A stretch of 64,000 nucleotides of DNA from Lunularia cruciata (taxonomy: Eukaryota > Streptophyta > Marchantiopsida > Lunulariales > Lunulariaceae). The notes under the pieces were generated by a model. The model had not been told where the DNA came from, ran no database searches, and worked only from the letters and a program-made list of their open reading frames with translations. The DNA lies in the NCBI GenBank assembly GCA_948567375.1, contig OX419762.1, forward strand, positions 18,898,227 through 18,962,226, in the 5' to 3' direction. This document shows positions 44,923 through 56,650 of this stretch, piece by piece. The number at the start of each line of letters is the position of its first letter. Position 1 is the first letter of the stretch. The position numbers were made by a program, and so were the translations under genes.

Positions 44923-47533
44923 AGGAGTTTAAGTAGTCCTCCATAAAGTGCTAAAAAATTTTCTAAAGAATATTTTAAACGTAACTGTGAACATTCTAGA
45001 GAACAAGTCTAGTAAGATATCCAATACTTGCCTAGAGGACTGGATTATAAGATGGTGAGGAATCTTCTTAAGAATGTAGTCACTTGACTAGGAAGTTAAC
45101 TTAGTTGAGAAGTTAATGGTTAACCTCTACAAGAATTGCGCTGGTGCTAATCCTGAGTAAATAATGAGATCTTGAGCTATCTTGTGCATTGTGCATATAT
45201 TTCATTAAGATATGAATCTTCTATTCTTCATACTTGTTTCTTGGAATTTTTATCTTTAATAATTCTCTTTTAGGATATTGAATCTTAATTGTTGCAAACA
45301 AATGGGTATATTCACTATCTTAATATAAGCTGTAATAAAAGGTTTATTGTAGAATTTGATATTGAGGTTATAAGCTCTTGTTTTATTTAATTAGAGGATA
45401 ATATCAAGAATATTTATCTTCCTGAAAAGATAGCAGAAATTATGAATAAAAATTATATTCTTAGTGATTTAAGATACATAATGCAAATATGGGTAATGAG
45501 TTCTTATAAATCTTTTATGAATGATGCATATATATTTCATCTTATTTTCTTTATGACCTAAGATATCTGCTTGAAATATAGATGATGGTCATAAAACAAA
45601 GGAACTTTTGAAGCGAAGAAAAATAACATTTAGAAGATAGATTGGTGATGGAATAAGCAAAAAGATTCCTTATATAGATGGAAAATACTACATTTGACAA
45701 TCAGTTTATGAGTAGTCGATAACACTAGATCAGACGGTCTAATTTTGATATAAAATCTTATTAAAGATAAATATAATTATCTTAAGTTATACTCATATCA
45801 AGTTCCAAACCTAACAAGAAATTAATAAAATATTCTAATTCCCTACTTTATCGCAGGAAAACTCAAGAAGCAAAAGAGTAGTGAAAGCATGTACAAAAGT
45901 GGCCTTATTAGTTATTTGAGATCAAAAGACTTGTTTGTTCTAATGATACAATACTTATAACCAATTTTATTTTAGTTGCTTCAATTCGTATTGCTAATGT
46001 AGAGAGATTACATTGGAGGAATTTTGAAAGCCTTCTTAAACTAATTATGATGGTTGATATATATATATATATAATTTAATGGAGGCAAAACAATGAGCTG
46101 TATTTTGTGGGTAAGGAACGTCTTACAGAAACTCCAGAAGTAAATTTTAAGTTCATACAATCTTGGAATAGCGAAAGCCTAAATGAGTTCCTATTACAAC
46201 TTTGTGCTTTCCTTCGGTGATGACGAGTGTATAATGGGCTTGCTTTGGTCATGATATATGGAAATGTAAGTATATTTTGATTTTAGTGTTCTATAAACTT
46301 TGAGAGTGTGGATTTTTGGTGTCAACTTAAATTTATAATAGAAGAATTAAAGAGTTTGAAGTCCACAATCAATCTTTTCCATGATTTAGAGATATTTTTC
46401 AGAGGAAAAAAAGGGTCTTAATTGTAAAATTAGTAGTTTTATGTATAGAATAAACTAACCAATTTTAAAACTGTTTAAACAAGTGAGTATTTTCTAAGAA
46501 ATCTATGCTATAACATGAAAAGAATAGCATCACATTGACATATGTACCATACCACATAAACTAGACTATAAATAAGATCTCAAAAGTCTATCTATCTGTC
46601 TAATTTATTCCATAAACCTTTGTTCTTAAAAGTGAACCTCACTAGATCTAAGTCCGATTGTTTACAAACGGTGCCATAAGTCTATAGAAAAATACCTTAT
46701 TATCAAGGGAAAATATAAACTCTGGACTTAAAAATGATGCACTAGGTCTTGGTCCGGTGACTTACAACTGTTTGACATAATTTAAAATAGACACTAGTAG
46801 GTAAAGACCTGAATAGTCATATACTATTGTCACATGGTGAATAATAATGTTCAAAAAAAAGTTAAGGAGTGCATTAATTTTGGCTCTTGGAGGAAGTGAG
46901 AATTGCATAGGAGAAAAAAAATCACCATGAAATAGGTGATATATTGCTGAATATGCTAAAAGAATGTTGGCCCTCACAAGCCCTTTGTTTTGCTTATTGC
47001 ATTGAGTGAATTTCAAAATTAGTTTTATGAAGTTCTGTATATTTTCATATAGATTATTACAAAGTTTTGACTAAATCAGTACGAGGTGCGGGCGGGAGGA
47101 AGAAAGAGTCCCACTACGGAGTTTTGTCCAAGTTCCTTATTATTAGCAAACTCCGTAAGAGACAATTCATAGAAAATAAGGGATATGGAGTTTTCTTTTG
47201 TCACATCATAATGCATTAATTACATATTAGGGTTAATAAAGTGCTTGCTTTAGGGTGAATATGGTTTGTGCAGATTTCCGCCCGGTCTATTGTGTTAATT
47301 TAGGATTAACGAGATTTTGCTCATTGCTGCTTGTCATTGCTCGTAGCCGCTAGACAATGTGTTAGTAATGTGTGAATTTAGGATTAAACGGGATTTTGCT
47401 TGTCGTTGCTTGTTGCTACTCGTAGCCGCCTGTAGCCGCTCGGTGGCGCCTGAAGCTTAAAGCTCGTTGGCGCCTGAAGCTGCTTGTTGCCTTGAAGCCG
47501 CTAGTGGTCGTGTGTTGCCGTTGATAGCTGCTT

Positions 47534-47861
47534 GATAGTGCCTGTTGATTTTGCATCCAAATATGAGCTTACATTGCAATCAGGTTTTTGCTAAAGTTTT
47601 GTTGCACTTTTTGAGTAAAATTCCTCAACCTCCAATAAATCTCTTGGTTGCTGCAAGACAATGCAAATCATTTTCTATAACTCTTGCTATCTCCCTCGAT
47701 AGTGCCTGTTGATTTTGCATCCAAATATGAGCTTACATTGCAATCAGGTTTTTGCTAAAGTTTTGTTGCACTTTTTGAGTAAAATTCCTCAACCTCCAAT
47801 AAATTTCTTGGTTGCTGCAAGACAATGCAAATCATTTTCTATAACTCTTGCTATCTCCCTC
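47534..47861 (+). repeat. near-perfect tandem duplication, 164-bp unit
   Basis: Units 47534-47697 and 47698-47861 both begin 'gatagtgcctgttgatttt' and end 'ctatctccctc'. I see one difference (aaatctcttgg against aaatttcttgg). A recent event. Confidence 0.95.
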
Positions 47862-48411
47862 GCTGCACTATCTATGAATTGAACCACCACACTAATGCAA
47901 AACTACAAACCCACCGGTTTAGTTTACTGATAAGAGCATTTGCACATAGCTTTCGCATTTGCATATGGTGAATTTGAATTTGAATATGAATAGTTGAGAG
48001 TGGTATTTTGGATCCGCCAAAATTTTTCATAAATCTCACTCTAAGAATCACCCACCAAAAAAGGTGGTAACTCTTTCAAGAAACCACATCATCTCTTTTG
48101 ATAAGCATTTATTTCACTACGACAATCCTAAACATCCGTAATGTAATGTTTGATTTTTATAAATGAATGCAAATTGCATATGTTATACCATATAACAATT
48201 TACAAAATATTCATTTATTAGCATCTGATTTCCTTACCGAGTTATTTATCCCATAGACATCCATCAGAATTATTTGTGAAACCTCCTATTGCATTGCTGG
48301 AATCAATAAACTCACCTCACTTATTTTTGTCACTTTTTTCTCATTCACCTCACCCTTACACTACCCTCACCCTTACGGGATGCAAATAACCAATCAAACC
48401 ATTCTTGCTAT

Positions 48412-48503
48412 CAAACCATTTTACCTTTTTTCCCTCTCCCTTGTACGGCTTGATGGGGTCTTTCCATCCTTCGTTTTTCCTACGCGGTCGCCTCCTTGTC
48501 AAC
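48412..48503 (+). repeat. SINE-like repeat with 10-bp target duplication
   Basis: Sense-strand copy beginning inside the 5' palindrome block ('aaccattttacc') and ending 'ctacgcggtcgcct'. Flanked by 'ttcttgctat' at 48402-48411 and 48504-48513. Confidence 0.8.
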
Positions 48504-49023
48504 TTCTTGCTATGTTATGGGTTTGTGTACAATGTTGAAACATGATGTAAAAATAATCCTATAGCCGTACCCCGCATCCCACAGCGATTAATTTCACACA
48601 GTAGCCAATCTGATTGGCTGCAAGTGCTAGAATAGTAAGGGTGAGGTTGATGAGCAGAAAAGGTGAGGTGCGTTTATAATTTCTTATTGCATAATACATA
48701 CAGACTCGGTAATAAAAAGATTCGATACATACTTTCGAATTGGTACAATTTCTCAAATAAACAGATTTTTGAAAGTCTTAAGAGGTACTTCGGTAGCAGG
48801 TATTGAAGTTCAGTCAGATTTTCATTGTCTAATTGGAAAACAAAACATGATCTTTTGTGTTACGTCATGCCTAGAAAACTAACGAATGAAGAAAAATCTA
48901 ACCAGAGCATGCAAAATCTTTAGAACCGCAGAAAATCATTACTTATTGGTTTTGATTGTGAAAACTTTTAATCGATTCGGATTGTTTAAATTTTAGTAGT
49001 TCAGAGCTAGAGGACAAAGACCC
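48504..49023. other. gene-free AT-rich sequence
   Basis: Nothing recognisable between two SINE-like copies. Confidence 0.5.
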
Positions 49024-49202
49024 TACGCAAAGCGACCCCGTAGGACAACAAGAGGATGGGAAGGACCCCATCGAGCCGTACAAAGATAAAGCACAAAAGG
49101 TAAAATGAAACTAAACCCCAAGTATAAGTGACAACAAGGAGAGGATGGGAAGCCTCCAGGTATAAGTGTGCAAAGAGGCTAAACCCCAAGTATATAAGTG
49201 TG
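49024..49202 (-). repeat. SINE-like repeat with internal partial duplication
   Basis: The core 'gcgaccccgtaggac', 'aggatgggaaggaccccatc', 'gagccgtacaaag', 'ggtaaaatgaaactaaaccc' is followed by a second partial copy ('ggatgggaagcctcc' to 'ggctaaaccccaag'). The direct repeat 'caaagaccc' borders it (49015-49023 and 49203-49211). Confidence 0.7.
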
Positions 49203-49211
49203 CAAAGACCC

Positions 49212-51498
49212 GAAGGATAAGTACGCGTGACAAGATTTGATTTTTCCGAATCAAATGCGATTGGGACAAATCTATACCAAATTGAATACCCTATGCAGTT
49301 AGACGTGGTTATTCGACTGGTATATCGTGCCGGCTTGCACCGGCCGGCGAAAGAAGAGAAGCCGGAAACATGTTCCCGATCCCGAGCAGATTCTGAAGGA
49401 TAACTCTACGCATAATGGCGTTTTGATTACACGTGAATCTCGCTAAATGGGTCTGTCCGAAACGTATATTTACAGGAGGTCGTTTGTCGAAAATCTGACT
49501 AAATATTCTACTAATTATGATCATATTCACATTATTTCAACTAACAGGGCATTGAACTCAGTTGAAATGCGGTAGTTCCACAGTATGTGAACGGATTCCA
49601 GTAGTTTAGAAGGTAGATAGTGTAGTTTACAAATTACATTACTGTAGCATTCATCTTGGATAAGTTTTACCATAGATATACTCTCTGCACGTTTGGATTT
49701 TCCGGAGCAGTGCGGTCCGGTTTCGTGAGTCCCAACGTCCCGGTGCGACAAATGATGTCCCGTCATTACTTTTACTGAAGGCCGACAACTGTGACACACA
49801 TTGGTCCAAGCCCGTCTGGTGTGTCGCCGGAACGCTTTGATTTCCGTTACGGATTTCACAGGTTGTCCGTTGAGCGGAACTGACGCGAGCACTGGCCAGG
49901 AGACATCCCACCTGTCAAAATCAGTTCGTGTTCATGAAGCACCCCATGTGTACGTACGGTCATTCCCAAGAGAGGAGATGGTGACTTGCTACAGAGCCCC
50001 TTAACTTGACCGCTATTCTAGTGGAAGGATAACAAGGAGGTCAGACTTCTGGTAGGGTCAAGGGCATTTGATATGTACTGTTTCTCTCTTCATAGATGGC
50101 ATAGATTTGATACAAACAAAGCGAGGATGGAGGTGAGATATCTTCCTTTCAGCAAGTTACATTGTGGGTTTAGGAAATTCCACTTTCATTAGTAAATCAT
50201 GTTAATGATGGTGACGGTGGATCCAAACGTTCAGAGCAGTAGGAACCAAAACCATAGGCCACATCTTCTGGAGATTATCATTATTGAGAAATAGCCAACT
50301 GTTTAATTCATAAATTTCTCAAATCAATCTCATGGAGAGAGGATGAAAAAGACAGATATTTGTCTATGGTAAGGCTCTTCAGCTGCATCAGGTTGATTCA
50401 GAGCTTCTTAGATCTTTTGCAATTTCTGGCACACTGACTTTCGCGCATTCTACCTCATTTGACTCCAATTTCAGTCAAGTACTGTCCAAATATCACAAAT
50501 ATCCTCGACCATAAGCACGTCCTATTACATGGTCCTTTGAACGTCGCTCTCTCTCCAGTTACCTTTATCAGAAATGTCGCAAGTGGTCACCAACGGGGAA
50601 GCATTCTGCTATTGTACAAAAACCGGTCACGTTCTTCTACCTTGAACTCTCCGACGACGGTACGCCTTCCGTCCCCTCCCTTACATCCGTGCGGCTTTTG
50701 CAACTCGCAAGACCGCAATCTCTTCGTGTTTAGCCAGCTAACGTATTAGCGGGAGCGCCAACATCGTGGGCCAGATGGCAACTGCAGAGATACCTACTAT
50801 TGTTGTCATCCAACGAGCGTCGATCTCTCCATCAACGGTCAAGAAAACCCCGATCTCGATCGCAGCCTTTTGTTTCAGTTCCATCTGTAATGTGACCTTG
50901 TACGCCCGCACGTAGCCTCGTGAAACTTGAAGCCGCGAGAGCCGGGGAAGGAAGACGCGCGGGCGTGGACAGAAGCAATGGGGGGGGGGGGGGGGGTGGA
51001 TGCATTGTTTGTTCGATGGAACAGTCGGCTTTCCCGGGACCATGATGGTGATGATCGACTGCTGCTGCCTTTACCACACCAGAGTTGCGTCGTCTTCGTT
51101 GTAGCGCAGTAAAGTGGACAAACGGGAGGATCAGACAAATGCGGATAGATCAGATACAGTAGGATTTTGAACGACGAGAACAAGAGTGAGCAAGAGTGTA
51201 GGAGGTGGAGAGAGTAAAGACAATGGTAAGGAGGAGGTTTAGAGATTTTCTGAGATCGCAGCTCCACTAGGGACTCATGATTGTGCTTCCCGTCCGCCAC
51301 ATCGATCCTGCACATCGCATTTCCCCGGTTGCTTGGCTGGCTTGCAGGCGAGACTGAGTGCCTGGCTGGCTGAGGCCTCCAACGTCTCTTTTTCAGCACA
51401 CTTTACGTTCATCAATCCGTCCAGCCAGCTGACCCACACACAGGGGACGTGAGCAAATAAGACGCCCAGAAAATTCCCTGGTGTAACAACAGCGCATC
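49212..51498. other. gene-free sequence upstream of the ERD4-like gene
   Basis: GC-richer DNA with several overlapping open frames on both strands (49527-49911 minus, 50459-50749 plus, 50875-51399 minus). None has a recognisable domain, and their overlap argues that they are chance frames in CpG-rich DNA. A G17 run lies at 50980-50996. Confidence 0.5.
50980..50996 (+). repeat. poly-G tract, 17 bases
   Basis: Uninterrupted run of G about 1.1 kb upstream of the ERD4-like start codon. It could form a G-quadruplex on the plus strand. Confidence 0.95.
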
Positions 51499-52095
51499 GC
51501 CTCTCTCTCTCTCTGCTCTCTATATCTTGGCATTCAGGAACGGAGTGAGAGCAGAGCCCGGTGGTACGACACTGATAACCTCATCTCCCGATCAGTGACG
51601 ATCTGCCGATGTTGCCAAAACAAACCTCCTCTTGCCTGACTCGCTGTAGATTGCTCACTTGAGCGAGCCACAGATTTCTTCGGTTGATTCATTTATTCAC
51701 TCGGTCTGCTGACTGTGAAAGAGATCTTTGTGCCAGAGCTAGCGAGGCAGAGGAATCGTAGAGTATTAGTTAGTAATCACGAGAAGTTCCCTAGTTTAGT
51801 TGAGACTGTGTGAGTGACATCGTGCGTAGGACTTTATTGAAGGAAGAAGTAGCGTAGAGTCCGAGGCCGCCCTGAAGGGAAAGGAAACTGGTTTCCTGCC
51901 CAAGAATTTAGAACTCTCTAGAGAGTGTATACATATCATTGTGTGGTGCCCATCAGACATTTTTTCACAATGGGAAACGGCACATAGTGAGCAATGGTGT
52001 AAGGGGAAGTAGTTTCTCCAGCTCGAGTGACCCCGAGAACTTAGAAATAGCTTTTCTTTCTTTCTTTTGATAGGAGATTACAATTTTATTTCAAA
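51499..52095 (+). promoter_or_regulatory. core promoter and 5' leader of the ERD4-like gene
   Basis: A CT-rich tract (51498-51519) runs into 'ctctatatctt' at about 51519-51529, a plausible TATA element with TC-rich context usual in plant promoters. Transcription would then begin near 51550-51560. If the leader is unspliced it holds three short upstream ORFs: 51609-51662 (17 residues), 51970-51987 (5 residues) and 51994-52002 (2 residues). A pyrimidine tract ending in 'cttttgatag' (AG at 52072-52073) just before the start codon looks like a 3' splice site, so a leader intron may remove some of them. The donor is not resolved. Confidence 0.5.
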
Positions 52096-55000
52096 ATGGT
52101 GGCCATTTCGTCGTTCGTCACATCGTTGATAACCTCGGGGTTGATATTCATCGTTCTAGCCTTGTTGTTCGCATGGCTTTCGCGAAGGCCTGGTAACAAG
52201 GTTGTTTATTATCCGGCATTGATACTCAGAGGGAGACCGACTCCGGACGCCGAGCACTTCCGGGGACCAGGGACTTGGATAAAGGAGGCCTGGCAGGCTA
52301 CGGAGGAGGATATTGTCGAGATTGCAGGTCTCGATGCAGCCATCTATATAAATCTTTTCACGACAGGTAACCGTCCCTTCGCCTGGTCTCCACTGTATGA
52401 GGACTTGGATGCCCGAAGCTTGTCTTGAAATTATGACAGTGTATGGAAGGAAGCACTTGCAGCGTTTCTTTTCAATCAGAATGTCTTCTCAAAATTAGAT
52501 CCTGGGCCTCCTTAGGCAAAGCTTGCGTGATTTGTGCGGAGATTACTATAGGCGTAAATCGTTTCTTCTTCTCTTTTTCTCTTTCGCTTTGTTTTCCGCC
52601 GTGGCGTGCGACATCGAGAGAGCGTAGTTTCCTGAGTAATCGAGTTCAATCTTGTCCATTAAATTAGCGTGTAAACCTTTGGCTCTCGCGGGGTCGGCTT
52701 CTCAACGTGCTTTGAATCAACGAGTGCTTTTTCGTGAAAACATACTGCGCTTTTGTATCCTGTGTGTCACGTCGTGTCCATCTTCCTCGTCTTTTTGTTT
52801 TTCTTCTTCTTCCTGCGCGCCAGCATGAACCGTCCAGATACGCAGGTTGTACTAATTTCAATCACTTCTCTTGTGTTACAGCACTGAAGATTATCTTTTG
52901 GTCCATGTGCTTCTGTCTGCCGATCTTGATTCCTCTGGCCGTTACTGATAATAACAATGAAATCCAAAAGCGTGACCCGGAGAAGTCAACCAACTCCACC
53001 GGGCTTGACGACATAGCCATGGGTAACATTCAGGTAGGGCAATCTATGTTTTTCGCCTTTGTTACTTATGTTCCCTTTCGCGTAACATTAAATTACATTT
53101 GCTGTCTCTTACCCCACAATATTTCCCTTACGGAGTAGCTGAAGTAGGCAGTTCGCTATGGTTTTTTGCTGCAATTGAAGCTACCTTACACGATATTAAT
53201 GTTAACATTGCAGGAGAAAAGTAATCGTTTGTGGGCTTTCTTACTTGGAGGATATTGGGTTTCGTTCGTGACGTATTACATCCTGCGTCAGACGTACAAG
53301 CATGTCATAGAGCTGCGTGCTCGAGATCAGTCGCATATGCGTGCGAAGCCCGAACAATTCACTTGTCTAGTAAGAGACATCCCTCCTCATGCGAAAAACG
53401 AGACCAGGACCGAGCAAGTGGATTCCTTCTTCAGGCAAGTGCACCCAGACTCATACGAAAAGTCTGTGATCGTCACCGATCTGAAGGCGGTATGAAATCT
53501 GAACCTGACCAATTATTTCCACGCTTCTCATTACCCGTTGTTTACAGTAATGTATAAACGCATTGGATATCTGTTTCCAGAAACTATCTTAAAAACCGCT
53601 AGAATGTATCCTCACGCATTGAGACATGTTGAAGCTTGATAGAATTTGACTGAATTCGAACGTGTTGTGTTTGGGCTCTCTAGGCCTCGAAGTTATGGAC
53701 GGAGCATGAGACAGCTAAAAATAAACTTGAACACAGTGAAGCCGTGTTTGAACAATCAAAGACCAAGGAGCTTCCCGATGGAAAGCGACCTATGCACAGG
53801 ACGGGAAAATTTGGTCTGTATGGGCCCAAGGTAGATTCAATAGACTACTGGACCGGACAAATCAAAGAGTTGATGCCAAAGCTGCAGGAAGAGCAAAAGC
53901 GCACTGTCGCCGAGGAACAACAAGGAGCAGCCATCATCTACTTCAACAGCAGACGCGCTGCTGCCGAAGCCGCCCAAGAAACTCACTCAGCTTTTGCTGA
54001 CAGATGGCAAGTTCTTCCAGCACCAGAACCTCGAGCGGTGGTTTGGGAAAACATGCATGTTGGGTTTTATCAGCGCTTGATCCGTACGAAAGTGGTATAT
54101 ACAATCACATTCTTCACGGTGGTGTTCTACATGATCCCAATCGCCCTCATTGCTTCTTTCACCACTCTCGACAACCTTACCAAGTTGCTTCCTTTCATAG
54201 AGTCCATAGTAGATATCCCCGCACTGAAAACCATCATTCAAGCGTACCTCCCCCAGATTGCTCTTATTGTTTTCCTGGCCTTGTTGCCAAAGCTTCTTCT
54301 GGCCCTCTCAAAGGCAGAGGGTATTATATCACAAGCTCACTTAGTGCGTGCTGCCTGCGGGAAAATGTACTACTTTGTAGTCTTCAACGTGTTCCTTGGT
54401 TTCACAATCTTCGGGACAGTATTCCAGAGCTACAACAGTCTCAGCAAATTGAATGACACAGGCGGCTTCAGTGTTAACAGTATTGTTGAGTTGTTCGGCA
54501 CCAGTCTTCCCCCAAACGCAACTTATTTCATCACCTTCGTCGCACTCAAGTAAGTTTCCTATGTGCAGTCTCTCAGAACATTGCATTGCTGTCCTACCTT
54601 GGTCTTGCAGCTGGCTGTGGCTTCTGCTATCAACAAACAGGAATCTTTCCGGCATTATCTTACTTCTCGCGTTCTTATTTCAGGTTCTTTGTTGGATACG
54701 GACTGGAAGTTTCGCGACTTGTCCCCTTGATCATCTTTCACATCAAGAAGAAGTTCTTGTGCAAAACCGAGAAGGAGCTGGAAGCTGCATGGCATCCTAG
54801 TTCTTTCAGTTATTTGCCATCTGTGCCGAATGATTTGCTGATCATCACCATCACCCTGGCTTACGCTGTGATCGCGCCGCTGATTCTCCCATTTGCTCTT
54901 GCCTACTTCGGTATCGGGTGGTTTGTCCAGCGCAACCAGGTATGCTTTGGAATCACTGCTTTTCTGCTTTCCCACTCAGGTTCTTTCCTGTCCCCGTTGC

Positions 55001-55952
55001 GAAGGATTACAACATTATCATGCGTGCAAATATGGTTAATAACCCATCTGCAAACATTTCAAGGATGGAATATATCCAACAATTTCTGCCTAAGATATCG
55101 TAAATGGGAAATAAAAATGGATGCATTCTTAAATGTACGCAAAGTGTGATCGGATTGTTGGATGAGAAAGTAATAGCAGAAGTAAAGTATTGAAGGAAGG
55201 GCCAATTCGTGAAGGGTTTCGTAATGTATTGGTCTTTATCGTATTCCAAAATAATATGTAATAGAGGGGAGATGAATATGAGTTTCTGTATGAATTTCTC
55301 CGTTCAAGCAGTATCTTCAGCCGTTATCTGTTCATAATCTAGGATTATACCGAATCAATTAGAACGAGGCTTGATCGCCGAGGCGTAAACAGCTTTGTAT
55401 TTTGGAGTTTTATTAATTTCTCTAATCATGTTGAACATATTTTCTGTGCAGGCTCTTAAGGTGTATGTACCCGAATATGAGAGTGGTGGTCGCATGTGGC
55501 CTCACATTCACAGCCGTATTTTGGTTGGACTTTTCGTCTCACAAATCACTATGCTAGGATATTTCAGTGTGAAGAAATTCCCCTACGTTGTGATACTGCT
55601 CCCCCTGCCTTTCCTTACTATTCTCTTCGCCAACATTTGTCGGAAGGTCTATTACCCATCTTTTAGGGTCGTTGCCATCGAGATTGCAAGCGAAGAAGTG
55701 AAGGAGGTGCCAACACTGACGTCTGTCGTGGATGCATTCACACCTACATGTCTCTTAGTTGCGAGCGAAATTAATGATAATGACAAGTACGAAGACGCAA
55801 ACTTCCAAGATGCTGAATCTCAACTTCCTTCCAGAACCTCATCGGGTATTGCATCACCAGCGGATATTCCAGCTGCAGGGAATGCTGCAGCGAATGTTGT
55901 AGGTGTTGGTGCAGGTGCAGGCAATGCTGGAGGCGTTGGTGTGGGACCGTGA
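52096..55952 (+). CDS. ERD4/OSCA family hyperosmolality-gated cation channel (CSC1-like), six coding exons
   Basis: Exons: 52096-52366, 52882-53033, 53214-53489, 53684-54549, 54684-54939, 55452-55952. All five introns start GT and end AG and the frame is kept (2322 nt, 773 residues). Residues 4-27 form the first membrane segment, and 'RPGNKVVYYP' follows. Membrane segments lie near 91-115 and 148-170, a cytosolic domain at about 190-350, and the multi-pass DUF221/RSN1-type channel core at about 360-660 with 'FYMIPIALIASFTTL', 'LPQIALIVFLALLPKLLLAL', 'SRLVPLIIFH' and 'LKVYVPEYESGGRMWPHIH'. OSCA proteins are mechanically or osmotically gated Ca2+-permeable channels of plasma or organelle membranes. 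Closest in layout to ERD4, whose usual length is about 720. The extra length is a C-terminal Ala/Gly/Val-rich tail (about 735-773). The ATG has A at -3 and G at +4. Exon borders are inferred, not from transcripts. Confidence 0.93.
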
Positions 55953-56650
55953 GCAACTGGCTATTTCTTGTAACAGTGAGTCAATTCTTGAAAAGCCTGC
56001 GCTCTTCGACCCTGTGGTCGATCTGCACCAAGACTGCAACCCGCGAAATCCTCCAGGACTGTCGCTCCAAGGAAAATGCGGCGATTAGTTTCAAGCTTTC
56101 GTCTTTGGTGGACATCTGCAACAGCAGTATCCCAGTCTAAATGGCGGTACGAGAAAGCTGGATTAGACTCCTACGGTGACATTAAACTGTCAATAATCCT
56201 GCTCTGGCTTGTGAGGATATGGCATAAGTGATGGATTAGGATCTTACATATTGACGGCAGAGTAGATCAGTTGGTTATTCACAGCAGATGTAGACTCGGT
56301 CGTTTCATTTGTCTGGGCAGAAGGAGCAGTAAGGAAATGTGGAGTGAAATGCCTATCTCAAACCAATTTTGAGATTGATGTTACACCTTTTACTCAAGCG
56401 TTACTATTACACAACGCATCAGTTGAGAGAGAAGGAAGTTTTTCACGTTGTCCTCTGTTGTACAGCTATTTGATTTAATACAACATATAAGTCTTATAGA
56501 CTTGGACGAAGTGTTTTCCGAAATTGCTACTCGAAATTGCCGCTCTCTGTCAAGCTTCCGGGAACATCTAAATTATTTCTTGAGGTGGAAAGGTTAAGAA
56601 TAAGTATATCACCTGATCTTCGCTGCGTTTATGTGTACTTTATTGTGTGA
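55953..56650 (+). other. 3' untranslated / downstream region of the ERD4-like gene
   Basis: Non-coding after the TGA at 55950-55952. AT content rises gradually. No single poly(A) signal stands out, and 'tttaatacaacat' near 56475 is one candidate area. Confidence 0.4.

Larger units (their letters stand above)
43946..48411. other. gene-free, very AT-rich sequence
   Basis: No gene recognised. Holds a three-fold ~70-bp tandem repeat (44450-44662), a truncated SINE-like copy (44871-44922), short TA runs near 44130 and 46060, a 'gtagccgc'-rich low-complexity stretch (47290-47533) and an almost perfect 164-bp tandem duplication (47534-47861). Confidence 0.55.

Noticed and set aside
49527-49911. Two overlapping minus-strand open frames and one plus-strand frame
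   Set aside because: Three different frames are open over the same CpG-rich stretch and none resembles a known protein, so none can be preferred.
50875-51399. 174-codon minus-strand open frame upstream of the ERD4-like gene
   Set aside because: It overlaps other open frames, crosses the G17 run (poly-Pro), and has no recognisable domain or conserved pattern. Likely a chance frame in GC-rich promoter-proximal DNA.
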